Of a stretch of 64,000 nt of DNA, positions 32,490 through 43,479 are shown piece by piece. The stretch's first letter is position 1. Each line of letters begins with the position of its first letter. Below the pieces are notes generated by a model, which saw only the letters and a list, made by a program, of their open reading frames with translations, was not told the origin of the DNA and searched no databases. Source of the DNA: Lojkania enalia (Eukaryota; Ascomycota; Dothideomycetes; Pleosporales); assembly GCA_010094045.1 (NCBI GenBank), contig ML986641.1:124001-188000 (forward strand), given 5' to 3'. Position numbers and translations under genes: made by a program.

Positions 32490-34341
32490 TGTTGAGGTAG
32501 GTTGAGAAGGACTGGATAGGATAAGCTGGGAAACAGGTGTTGTGGTGCGGAGACTTCGATATGCGATGATGTGGCTCTTGGATAATGCGCTGCGCTCGGG
32601 TGATTTATGTTCCTGCCACAGACGACGTCACAGCCCCGTCCTTCGCGAACAGGGAAAGCGCAGGGCCAGGGTTGTGGCCAGAGCGACGCAGGACTATGTG
32701 CACGGGCCTCTTGGCGCTCGGGCTCATCCTACGTCACCCCAGGTCTGCTTGCGAACCACCGTCCAACAAGGTTCCGACTCCCGCTCTGCTGCAGCCGGTC
32801 ACGTTCCGTTGGTCAATTTGCACGACACGGACAGGTCATAAACACATTTTTATTGGATTGACCGTGGAACTGCCAAAACAGGTTCGAGAGAGGGCGTCAC
32901 CCCTTGATTCGCGATGGCGCAAAGCCACATTTGACGCATTCCACTGATCAGAGCCCAGCGATCGCCCGCTTGCTCCTATGAACAGGAACAGAAACAGAGA
33001 AGAAGTGGAGGGAGTCTAGAATGGGCGTGAACGATTCAAACTCACAAGCGCCCGTCTGGTGGACCATAGAACCAGAGCTAGCAGAGTACCTAGAATGACT
33101 CCCGTACCATTTACTGACGCACAGAGTATTGCTTCACTTGGCCCCTCGTTAAGGAAATACACGGTGAGTGGGAAGGATAATTGTTTGTGGGCCCTACTAA
33201 TTATTTAACTTTGTGTTGAGCCTGGTTTGGACTATTGCACGTCTCCAGAATACTGTAGTACTCTCCCCTGTTCTCAAAGATGTTCTCATCATCAGCCCAA
33301 ATTGTGGGCAACTAACTTAGCTTCTTAGACCCTCTAACTCTTGGATCATGGAGAGCTTTCATATCCAGCTACAATGCTGATAAATGCAACTCCTGCGATT
33401 CATCTAGTGTCTGTAGTTCGTATAAAGGAGGGAGGGGTTCAAGTCCTCACATAATCCCATACCGGCCCCGACTCCATCGTGCACATCGATGCCTACAATA
33501 GGTTCCAGCGAAACAGCCCATCCTCATAACCTCGCGTACCTAGCAACTTGATAATCGTTTTTGCCCATGTAGCAAATAGCATAGGGGTAGTAAATAATGA
33601 TAAATTGAGCACTTCAGTTTTGTCATTAGGCGTCGATGCTGTAAGACACCCAAGAGCAAACGGCAGCGTCCGTTACCTCCAAGTTCTATGAGTTGATTGC
33701 GTAGGGGATGCAATTAGATAAACGGATCGGACCAATGATAGATCTTCTGGCTGAAGGACGTTAATGTAGATCGAGCCGCTGGATAATGACCCTGTATTTA
33801 TTTCCTATATAAGTAATCATTCTGAACGAGAACTTCGATAAGCGATAAAGGTTACTTGAGCGGAGAAAGTATCGCGCGGGCCTGCCAAGCCTATTCCTTC
33901 GGGAGCCTGGCTGCGAATCCTTAGGGTGTCGCATAGTAGCCCGATTTTATTCTGTTCTTCTCACGCCAATCCGTCGAATACCTTATTCAACGCTTACTAC
34001 TCTCGTGTTGTGATAGATATACAAATTCGGAAGAACATAGCGGATCTGAATAGTAACTTAAAAACATAAAAATAGCCGTCGACACTGGCTCAGTGCGAGT
34101 ACTTGTCGGAGACAATGCATTCCTCCAAACTTCGAGCCTCTGCCAACGCGAAAATGTATTGCCGTTTTGAAGAAACATCAGGACATCTTGTTGATCGGAG
34201 TTACTGCGAAAGCGGAAGGGATGATTATGAAATCGTTCCATTCATATGCGTCAGAACCGGATCATACTATGTGTACAGTCGTCCTGCACATGTCTACGGA
34301 GCTAGTAAGACATCATGGTACTCGGGGTATCACTCTCTACT
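32490..34341. other. 1.85-kb gene-poor stretch
   Basis: The first 150 bases are the likely promoter of the minus-strand MARVEL gene. Frames at 32540-32950 are GC-richer but show no domain. A T-arm-like motif near 33435 lacks the rest of a tRNA. I see no gene. Confidence 0.45.
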
Positions 34342-35716
34342 TTATTTGTCTCCTCCCACTTCAACGAGAATCTTGACTTGGTTATCCTTATCGTGAATCA
34401 ATGTTTTGAAGCCGTTTTCCTCCACCTCTGTCAATTTTATCCTCTGCGTAATCATCTCATGCGGGTTCATGCCTCCCGATGAGATGGCGTCCTATTTGTC
34501 AATCAGAGATGAAGTCACATTGATATTCTTCCGCATTCATAACTTACAATGACTTCTTGGAAATCGCCTATCTGGTAGGTAGCAACGCCCACTGTGTCCT
34601 CGTCAGCAACGCGCGACCGTATCGATACGATAGAGGGTTACGAACTATAACTCCGCTCCTTGAAGCACATCTCGTTCGGCACAATCGTGCAAGGCTTCTC
34701 CCAGATCGCGATGTTGACGACAGCTCCTCGAGCACGAACGGCCTTTATGGCTTGGTCCAACCCGGCTTGGACGCCAGCACAATCGTACGCTACATGCACA
34801 CCTTGATTCTCGCAAAGCTCGCGACAGCGTTGCACAACGTCCTCTTTCGTCGGGTCAATAACGTAGTGAGCCCCAAATTTCCTCGCAAACTCTTGACGTC
34901 GGCGGCTAATTTCAGACACAATAATTTTCTCCGCACCTTTGGCTTTCAAGGCAAGAATGACCGAAATGCCTATCGGGCCACCACCCAAAATCAATACTGC
35001 ATCGCCTTTCTTGAAGGGGCTGATCTTAACAGCGTGCCATCCAACAGCAAGAGGTTCAATTAGCGCTGAGTCTTGTTAGTTTGTACACCCATAAGATTCT
35101 AGTAGAGTTCACCTCCGATCTCCAGCGGCACATTGTCCGGGAGGTGATACAGGGTGGAGGTGGGGACTACAATATGTTCCGCAAGCCCGCCTCCCCAGCC
35201 TGTCAATGTTAGCTTCCGTACTACTTCAACTTCGCTGTAAACCTTTTCTAACCGCTTAGCCCCACAAATCCGTTACTATAACAGCAATTCGGCAGTCCCT
35301 CGAGACAAGCACCGCATGTCCCGTCATAGATGATTGGTTGCACGACAACTCTATCCCCCACCTTATAGTTGCTTACTCCCTCTCCGACCTCTTCGATGAC
35401 ACCGCTAAACTCGTGGCCAAACGTTAATGGGACGGTTTCTCCGGTAATTGGATGTGGTGTGGTAGGACACAGGTTTGGACCGCCAAGGTATTCGTGCAAG
35501 TCTGCCGCTCTCAGTATACACGACTGGATGCCGATTCCGAGCACACAAACCAGACCCACAAATGCCCACCCATGAAGGTCTAAGCTTTACCTGGCCCTTT
35601 CCAATCATTGGCACTGGTACGTCCTCGTAACGGAGGTCATTCTTGCCGTGAAATCGGACGGCCTTCATAGTCTTGCTACTTGGAGGCGGTGGGTTGTAGG
35701 CTTCGAGAGAGGGCAT
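34342..35716 (-). CDS. Zinc-dependent 2,3-butanediol dehydrogenase-like enzyme (MDR family)
   Basis: Six exons: 35716-35551, 35501-35253, 35199-35113, 35065-34646, 34591-34548 and 34491-34342, encoding 371 residues. Catalytic-zinc elements are [16 protein letters not shown] and [20 protein letters not shown]. The structural lobe is [12 protein letters not shown], followed by [15 protein letters not shown]. The NAD-binding loop is [20 protein letters not shown] with an acidic residue (SEIS) at the end of strand 2, which favours NAD. The tail VKILVEVGG is typical of butanediol/threonine dehydrogenase-type MDRs in fungi. The likely reaction is reversible oxidation of a secondary alcohol such as 2,3-butanediol. 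The start MPSLEAY is preferred; a Met 16 codons later (MKAVRF) is an alternative. It faces away from another zinc alcohol dehydrogenase at 37046. Confidence 0.9.
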
Positions 35717-37045
35717 TTCCACATCTATTGAAGAAGAGATATCTATTTCAGTTGAGAGAAAGAGGCTATCGATCAATAAGGAAAGATATGATATGGCACG
35801 CGGGTCTGGACGAAGAGCTTTAAAGCCCGGACAGACAGCGGCAGCCCAGCTTTTAAAGTCCCGAGCAATGGTTGAGATCACAAGGCCTCGACAGCGGCAA
35901 TGCCATCCCTAACCTCTGTTCGCGTCTCTTCTTCCATCTCGGCTCACGAATAAAGCGCCTGGACAAAAGCACTATTTCCACAGCTGCTCGAGCGGATTGC
36001 CTCATTGGGCAATCCCAGAGATGATCCCCCGCTCCGAGTGGCCACCCACGGGGTACTATGCTGGGGAAAGACTCAGGCAGCACGTCTAGAATTGAACCCA
36101 TTGGGGTCTACCGAGTCGCAAGGTTCTCGGCACCTAGAGAATCTCGTGTTGAAGGAAAGAAAGGAAGCCCAATGTTCAAAGTTACCGGACGATGTTTGGG
36201 CTTTCTCCGACCGCCGAGGACGATGTGGCTAGGAGTTCCCCGCAGTCACAGCCACACGCCAGGTCAGGGGCAAATTTCCAATGTTCTACTCGGCTACGGT
36301 CGGTCTTCAGCCGTTTAAGGTTTAAGTCATCCAATAGAGCACTTATCTGTTTGTGGTAAAAGCTGAAAATATCCCGGGCCTGAAATACTTGCGACTGTTA
36401 CTTCCAGCCACTGGGATAGAGCTCCCGAAGCCGCCTCTGTTCTCAGAATCCCCTCAGAAATGATTCTCTCGGCTTATCATCGGAAATGTACGTTATTCGT
36501 GGTTTAATTCTTACAAATCTTCTTATCACAGCCACAGCATCCACGACCCTTTGATCCGAACCAAAAGGTGGAAAAAGAGCATGGGTTGTCAACATTCCTC
36601 AGATTCGAGCCCCAATTTCCCCTTAACACTGTTTAATCGATCGCAAGGGGGTCGGTCCGTTGGTGTTGAAGAATGAGACAACGATTTAACGACAACGTCA
36701 CGATTAAGAACGCCATCCTGACGCCTCTTTGACGATTGGACTTACGGAGCCGGAAGCTAGAAAGACAAAGCACGCAGCGGCGCTGTGGGCGCCCAATCAG
36801 GCAGAATTTAGGAAGCTTGATACTGCCGCTACCCAACGTTTTGTTGACCCATGACTTCACTGGCGGGATTACCTGGGCCGATTTTATGGAGATGACACTT
36901 AGCATGGGGATTAAAGCACGATGCTGCCCCTCCAAACCGTTTTCTACCCCTCATTCTACCGCCGACCTCGCAATCTTTATTTCCCACGCCCGTATCACGC
37001 GCACTTTTCAATTGAACATAAAAGCGTCAAGTTTCGTTAATCAAA
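35717..37045. promoter_or_regulatory. 1.3-kb divergent intergenic region between two dehydrogenase genes
   Basis: It lies between outward-facing starts at 35716 (minus) and 37046 (plus). No coding signal is seen. It is long enough for independent promoters. Confidence 0.4.
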
Positions 37046-38245
37046 ATGCCTTATCCAGAGACTACAGACGCCTTCACTGTCACTGACATCAAGAAATGGA
37101 GTGAATTCAAGCGTCAAGAGGTGAGCTGATCTAAAAAAAAAATGACAGGAATGAAAAGATGTTAAATACTTCTCCAGGTGCCCCTCAAGAAGTTCGAGGA
37201 GGATGATATCGACATCGCAGTCGACGCCTGCGGTGTCTGCTCATCTGACGTTCACACCATTACCGGTGGTTGGGGCGAGGAAATCCCACTTCCCCTCTGT
37301 GTTGGACATGAGATTATTGGCAAGGCAATTAAAGTCGGCTCCAATGTCAAGAACATCAAGGTTGGAGACCGAGTTGGCGTTGGGGCTCAGATTGGTGCCG
37401 ATCTTACATGCAAAAACTGCAAAGAAGACAATGAGAACTACTGCCCGAATCAAATTGATACGTACGGTGCTCCGTACAAGGACGGAACTATCACGCAAGG
37501 CGGCTACTCTAGCCATGTTCGTGCGCACCAGTATTTCACATTTAAGATCCCTGATGACTTGGATACCAACCTTGCGGCGCCCATGCTGTGTGCCGGCTTG
37601 ACTACTTACAGCCCGCTTAAAAGGTTAGGCGCAGGGCCAGGCAAGAAGATTGCCATTGTAGGATTGTAAGTTGTTTCGTTTGCTGTATAGGAGCACGAAC
37701 TGATTGAGTAATCCAGAGGCGGACTCGGTCACTTCGGTGTTCTCTGGTCTATCGCCCTAGGAGCGGAGACCTACGTCCTTTCGCACTCACCAACCAAGCG
37801 CGAAGATGCCCTCAAGATGGGCGCTAAGGAATTTATAGTCACAAAGGAGAAGGACTGGGCTGAGCCATGGAAATTCACATTTGACTTCATTATCAACACC
37901 GCAGACGCTACCGACCGTTTCAACCTGCCGGATTACTTCTCGACCTTGAAGCCCAACGGCACTTTCCACATGGTTGGTTTCCCCGATAAGCCTCTCCCTA
38001 CTCTTATGGCTCAAGATTTTGCGCCAACCGGTTGCTTCCTCGGTGCATCTCATATCGGAAACCGTCCTGAGATGGAAGAAATGTTGGAGCTGGCCGCTAA
38101 GCAGAACATTAAGAGCTGGGTTGAGACAATAGATATCAGCGAGGCGGGATGCAAGGAAGCTGTCGAAAGGGTGTGGAAAAATGACCGTGTGAGATATAGG
38201 TTTACTTTGACCGGATACGATAAGGTATTCGGAAAGAGGTCATAA
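37046..38245 (+). CDS. NADP-dependent cinnamyl-alcohol/Adh6-type zinc alcohol dehydrogenase
   Basis: Three exons, 37046-37120, 37178-37665 and 37717-38245, encoding 363 residues. Catalytic zinc motifs are DACGVCSSDVHTITGGWG and LPLCVGHEIIGKAIKVG. The structural zinc lobe is CKNCKEDNENYCP. The conserved YGAPYKDGTITQGGYSSHV and the nucleotide loop IVGLGGLGHFGVLWSIALGA with SHSPTKRED (Ser and Arg/Lys near strand 2, favouring NADP) mark the Adh6/CAD group. These enzymes reduce aldehydes, including furfural and cinnamaldehydes. Both introns have consensus ends; the second splits the Leu codon in IVGL/GGLG. The neighbouring minus-strand gene is a different MDR subfamily, so the pair is not a recent tandem duplication. 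Confidence 0.92.
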
Positions 38246-38594
38246 ACCCTGAAGTAACAGGTGGTTGTCATGTTAGATTATGAGGGTTGCTGTAGCGTAT
38301 TTTGGTTGATAGACAAAACGTAACGGTTCAATTCGCTTGCATTTCTATTATTACACATGAGGAATTTTCCTCTCTATATGGGTGCTTCATGAAACCAATG
38401 CTGGCGGCTGAAACTGCGTGGGATCATTCATCCCCACACGCGCACGGACCCAAAACATGTCGTCGCGTCCCCCGCCGGTCATTTGTCCCGTTTCACTTTC
38501 ACAAGTTGGATCACAGGTATACTGCAAGCACCAAATAACCACAACCATCTGAAATTCCGACACCGAGATTCGCTCCTCTTCCCCTCTCAGCGCG
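38246..38594. promoter_or_regulatory. intergenic region upstream of ctf8
   Basis: No gene. It contains the 3' end of the dehydrogenase gene and the ctf8 promoter. Confidence 0.35.
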
Positions 38595-39041
38595 ATGCCA
38601 ACAATTCCCCTCCACATAGCCAAACCCACCACCTATCCACCCGAGAACCCTCTCCCTCAATTCCTCCATACTCCCTCCGGCCTCGCCATCATCGAACTCC
38701 AAGGCACAATCAACTTTCCCACACCTTCGGATCCTACTTCGCCTGCATCTACGCAAGTTGGCAAACTGGTCTTCCCGCTCTACAACCCGGACTTGTCGGA
38801 TCCCAGCGACACAAAGTGGATGAAGAGGGTATACTTTTACGTTGGGAAAAACCAGAGGATGACGGGCGAGGTTAAGAAGTTGGGGAGGCCGTTTGCGGTT
38901 ATAAAAAAGAGGGAGAAGGAAGATGCTAGCATGGGCGGGGTGGATGAGGGTTGGCAAGGGGAGGAATTGGAGGTTGTGGATGTTGTAAGGTATAAGATTT
39001 TATTTTCGAGTAGGCCGGAGCCGGTGGGTGGAGATGCTTGA
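38595..39041 (+). CDS. ctf8: Ctf8, subunit of the Ctf18-RFC clamp loader
   Basis: A single exon of 148 residues. The core reads LPQFLHTPSGLAIIELQGTI, then VGKLVFPLYNP, KRVYFYVGKNQRMTGEVKKL and GRPFAVI. These are the conserved blocks of Ctf8, ending VVDVVRYKILFSSRPEPVG. Ctf8 binds Dcc1 and the Ctf18 C-terminus and helps load or unload PCNA for sister-chromatid cohesion. The length is normal for filamentous fungi. The start at 38595 has a good context and no upstream in-frame ATG that extends the homology. Confidence 0.9.
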   Translation: MPTIPLHIAKPTTYPPENPLPQFLHTPSGLAIIELQGTINFPTPSDPTSPASTQVGKLVFPLYNPDLSDPSDTKWMKRVYFYVGKNQRMTGEVKKLGRPFAVIKKREKEDASMGGVDEGWQGEELEVVDVVRYKILFSSRPEPVGGDA

Positions 39042-39849
39042 ACATTTGTGGTGGGATAGGAGTTGGGTAGATTATATGAAAGAAGGTAGGAGAAGAACGT
39101 TGGTATGGTGTGAGCGTGGGTTGAGAGCGACGGATCAATATGTTCGAAGCTAAATCACGGGTTACGGACAAATGATTGCGAATGTACAATTCTATGTGAG
39201 TTGGTCTTAAAGCCTTCGATGCTTTCGATTCTAATTTTGCTACGTAGATCTGCTTGACTGATGCGAACGGGACGGCAAATTGTAACCTTGCAATCATGGA
39301 AACAGCCATCGCGCTTCACTTAGCCATTCTAAGGAGGCGTCTTTCAAATAGCGATATCCAACAACCCGGAACCGCATTCGGTATTACAACCTTAGGGCCA
39401 TATTGCGCTTCAAATTATACCACTGCGAGACAGCCTAATCCTCGAGTGGTCAAGCAAGCTTCTCAAATCTCGGTCATCATTCCCCAGTAAATATCTACCC
39501 ACCGCAGGTTCCCACATCCATAGATTCAAGCTCAAAATATTGATTGGTATACCAAGTCATTCTTGGTCCATAACAAGCATGATTCGAGGCTAGCGCATCC
39601 GGTTATTCGTTGTTACCCTATATTCGCTTCGCTTCCCTGCAAATAATATATTTCTCAACGACACGGTTCACGGTCCGACGGTTTATATACATTGCCTGTT
39701 CTATATTCTACGTCACATGGGAAGAGGGCTAGACCGATGGGAATATTTTGGAATATATATGTGGACGTGGCGTCTGCACCCCAGATTCAACTCCGACATA
39801 CTTTTCCTTTCACTGTTTCTGTACGACTTTTCGTTTAATTCTTGTCGAA
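39042..39849. promoter_or_regulatory. intergenic region with TATA-like promoter of the CBM1 gene
   Basis: No gene is supported. A TATA-like TTTATATAC at 39682-39690 and a CT-rich run (about 39800-39835) precede the CBM1 start at 39850, as expected for a regulated secreted-enzyme gene. Confidence 0.45.
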
Positions 39850-40694
39850 ATGCACTACTTTACGGCAGTAGCACTGGCAATTTTAGCCGGGACAGCTCTT
39901 GCTGATGTTAAACCCTGGCAGCAATGTATGTACCTCCAGAAGACTATTTCAGACGCGCACTAAAATTTTTCAGGCGGTGGAATGGCCTGGACTGGAGAGA
40001 CGAAATGCGAGTCAGGAACGGGCTGTGTGATAATCAAGTACGACTTGTCCCAAACTTACCTATCGAATGCTTCTAACAAACCCATAGCGACTACTACTCG
40101 CAATGCCAGCCGGGGGCCGCAAACCCAGATCCCGAACCTGAACCCGAACCGCAGCCACCCGCAGCGTCCACTGTACTTCCAGGAACGCCCATCGCAACCG
40201 GAAGTCCGGCTGGAAAAGGCCCCGGCACAGAATTGCAAAGTGGATACTACTGGATCCGAGCCGTCGCAGCCCCGAACTTCCACAAATACATGCAGAGCAA
40301 GCCTTTATATGCAACGGGGCCCGCCGTCCTCGGCGACTACACAACTGCTGGCCAGTTCCAAGTCGTCGACAGCCAGCTTGTGCAACTAGTCTCAGGCCCC
40401 GGCGAGAAGCCCGAGAAACTGCTGTACGGCGTTGTCTCAGAGCAGCGCTATATCAACAACAACTCCCTCTCCGTCACCTGGTCCGAGACCAAGAATACGT
40501 ACGGCAAATTTGCGTTCAACGGCGACGGGCTCACATGGTCCCATCCCAGCATCCAGCGCCCTAATGCTGCGGCTTGGTATGTCTGCACGGGGCAATTGAT
40601 GTATATAAATTTGGGCAATTATTTGTATCAGACGCCGAGCGGGTGTGCGGATCAGACGATTCATTACTATAATGATAAGAGGGCGAATAACTAG
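39850..40694 (+). CDS. Secreted protein with N-terminal CBM1 cellulose-binding module
   Basis: Three exons, 39850-39925, 39974-40037 and 40088-40694, encoding 248 residues. A signal peptide (MHYFTAVALAILAGTALA) is followed directly by a CBM1 whose aromatic and Cys pattern is WQQCGGMAWTGETKCESGTG, then CVIINDYYSQCQ. Both introns fall inside the CBM1 and are needed to restore it. A Pro/Glu-rich linker (PDPEPEPEPQPP) follows, then a domain of about 150 residues starting GYYWIRAVAAPNFHKYMQSK. It includes GDYTTAGQFQVVDSQLVQLV and a conserved Cys pair near the end. I do not recognise the C-terminal domain as a known hydrolase or LPMO. It occurs with CBM1 in other ascomycetes, from general recollection. 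It probably acts on plant cell wall outside the cell. Confidence 0.88.
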
Positions 40695-41280
40695 GTCAAT
40701 ATCTGTTTCCAAGGGCGTTTTTACATTATGTATATAGAAATTGGCAATGAGACAAGTACTGTGATGGCTTGGTGCATGCTCAGGATAAGTAGTAGTAGGA
40801 TTGAGTGTGGCGAAGGGGGATCAAGCATTGCCAATCCTCTAGTGCAGCGTTCGATGTCTTTGAAGCCCTTTACGCATCTGGTAATTCTTCCTACGCCGCC
40901 GTCTGTTCGTCTATTTTCCAATCATATCATCTCACGAGAGTCAGAAGCTGACAAGCATTGCCGGACCTTGGCTGCTGTGTCAAGCATGCTCCTCAGTCTC
41001 TCAACATCCGCAGAACCTTTCCCCCAACAAAAGATTTTTGAGACAAGGATTGAACCAAGAAATGCCAACCTCTTAGCGCAGCAATATACACCTCTATCGT
41101 CCCAACTTGTTAAGAAATTCTGAGTTTGGGGGAGGGTGTGTGCATCACGGACATTTGCTAAGCATTACAAATGTCCCACGGACGGGGACCGCTGTCAGCA
41201 TAGGGAATCGCATGTATAAGCAGCGCCAAGATTCGACGCTGCATTTCACTCGATTCCTGAGTATTCGAGTTGTGCTGTAG

Positions 41281-41311
<31 letters not shown>

Positions 41312-42093
41312 GGGCAGATGGTGTATGGCTGTATTAGGGATTCGCGGGGATATGGGTTTTGAGTATGGATGTGGGTGGGGGGATGACTTCGTCCCTCACC
41401 GCAAATTGCAAATCGAAAACAGAAGAAATAGAATGATCTGACGACGCCAATCCAATCCCTCAGAGTTTGCACTCCATCGTTTCTCGAGATCCGGCCTCGA
41501 TATTCCGATCTCGATGTCCATCGTAATCAGACCTAAGCACCTTGAAACGAAAAAGTTTAAACGGTCAAGCTTTGCCAAACCACTAGCGCTATCATCAATG
41601 CTTTCTCTTCGTAGAATGTTTTCGGACGGAGGTGCGTCGGAGGAGTGCAGAGCTTGGTTGTCTATGTAGCGATAATGTGGAGCTGTGATAGGACAGGTTT
41701 TCATGGGAGGCATGTTGGCTTAATGTGTTGGGTCTTGATGCTGCATTTGATGGTAGATGCTTAGGAATAGTTTGGGAATAGTCTGAGTGAGTAGGGGGAT
41801 GTATTTCTTCTCAAGGATTCCAGAGCATGATCTTAGGAGGGGGATAGTAGAAATTTACGATTGGATGTGCTCATTAAATATCATACCATGGCCCCGGAGT
41901 CTACATGCCACAACATTGGCAAAAGCGATTACCCGCAAAGCAGCATAATAACATAATACCTGAAACGCACGTACAAAAGATCCAGTCCAACGAAACACAT
42001 GTCGAATCTTGCAAAGCCTTGACAAACAGCACGTGACCAATCGTTTCGATCAGCCTCAGTCTTCATTCACATCCTTCCGTTCTGCGGGCAATT
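40695..42093. other. gene-poor stretch with a 28-T homopolymer
   Basis: Contains short frames only. A run of 28 consecutive T lies at 41284-41311. The last bases before 42094 are the 3' region of the minus-strand CFEM gene. Nothing else is recognised. Confidence 0.45.
41284..41311. repeat. poly-T (poly-A on minus strand) homopolymer, 28 bp
   Basis: Read directly from the sequence: 28 uninterrupted T. On the minus strand this is a poly-A tract, as left by retroposition, but no LINE or processed gene adjoins it in either direction that I can recognise. The exact length may be affected by sequencing. Confidence 0.8.
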
Positions 42094-43479
42094 CTACCGT
42101 CCAGATCCAAGCTCATACGCCACCCCATACTGTTGCCCCATATACGCCCCTCCCTGTCCTTGGCCCCGCCCATACAACTCTTGCGGTGCCTCCTGAGCAT
42201 GATACGGATAGGCCTGTTGCCCCTGATAGAACCTCGGCTGCTGCTGAGCATCCATCTCCGTACCACGTATAGTCACTGTATTCGTGATCTCTCCATCACT
42301 CCCAAATTCATGTCTCAGCGTTGGGACATCACCGTGGACCTCACGGGGTCCTTCCGCCATGTGGGGCTGAGAGTATTTAGGCGCTGGAGTTGATTGAGGG
42401 CTGATATCAAGTTTTTGGTCATTGACTTGTTTGCGGGTTACGGTGACTGTGGGCGCGGTTTTCTCTTCGAGTGGGCTGACTGGTCTGTCTGGCGAGATGA
42501 TCTGGGCGACTTGTGGTTGAGGGGCTGGACTGGATGGAGTAGTGTTGAGAAAGGGGGGTGGAGCTATGTTTGGGGGAGGACCATTTTGGAAACTGTTTTG
42601 TGGAAGGGGTGGGTATTGTTGTCGTGAACGACGTCTCCGGATAAGAACGATTATTAAGATCGCCAGAAGGACGCAGAATGCTCCGCCAATCCCGATACCG
42701 ATTTTTGCGGTAGTGCTCAAGGAACTGGAGGAGCTAGAGGAGCTGGAACTTTCTGACGTGGCTACTAAGAGGGTTAGCGAGGAGCGAAGGGATATCATGG
42801 GCTTTGGTACTTGTGCTCGATGGAATGGATACTTGGGGAGATGTGGATGTGAGGAAGGCTATGGGACCAATGATATATTAGTGAATGAAGCGAACAAAAT
42901 GATTCGAGGCGATATTATTGCGCAATGAGAAGGGTTAAGCTGGCAAAATCCTAGGACTCAGTATAGACTCACCACCGCCGGTGTTCGCAGCCGGACCTGA
43001 TGTAACCCTCGTTCTCGAGTCGGCCGCCGTCCCTGTTGCTGGTCCGGCATCGGTCAGGGTCGCAGGCCCAGAACTAAGAGAATCGCTGGTAGGAACGGCC
43101 TCTGCTGTACTTGGGAGAGTCATGCCTGATGGACTAACACTATGATCTAAGCAATACTCAACCTGAATGGCGGATATGATATCGACGTCCGTTTGAGTGT
43201 TCATGTTGACAAAGTCGCACTCAGTCGACGCGCACCGCGTAATATCCTGAACTCTAAGGTCCAAATTGCCTTTCTTGCACCAGCAAGCCGCTCGATCGCA
43301 GCCCTAAATATGTTAGCAGATATAGCCTCGTTTGATATTTGTGCTAGAAACTGAGGGGTACATACGTTGTAGCCCATTAATTCTTCACAATCTCTCATGC
43401 ACGGGGCCATTGCCGAATAGTTCGGATAATCCGTGAAGGGGTAATAATCCCCATCCAGATCTGCAAAACGGTCCGCCAT
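42094..43479 (-). CDS. Single-pass membrane protein with CFEM-like eight-Cys domain
   Basis: Three exons, 43479-43366, 43303-42973 and 42764-42094, encoding 371 residues. Residues about 20-105 contain exactly eight cysteines in CFEM order: AMAPCMRDCEELMGYNGC, then DRAACWCKKGNLDLRV, DITRCASTECDF and EYC. A Thr/Ser/Ala-rich linker and a run of ten serines follow. Next comes one transmembrane helix (IGIGIGGAFCVLLAILIIVL, near 169-191) with an RRRR stop. The cytosolic tail is Pro/Gln-rich (about 180 residues). CFEM proteins act in haem uptake, surface signalling or virulence, some as GPCR-like or anchored proteins. No signal peptide is visible at the N-terminus (MADRFADLDGDYYPF). The intron of 208 bases before the Ser run is unusually long here. 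The position just upstream (CTTATATC near 43605) could be the TATA box. Confidence 0.75.

Noticed and set aside
33420..33470. tRNA gene (GGTTCAAGTCC T-arm-like motif)
   Set aside because: The T stem has a mismatch and no anticodon or D arm or matching acceptor stem precedes it within 75 bases.
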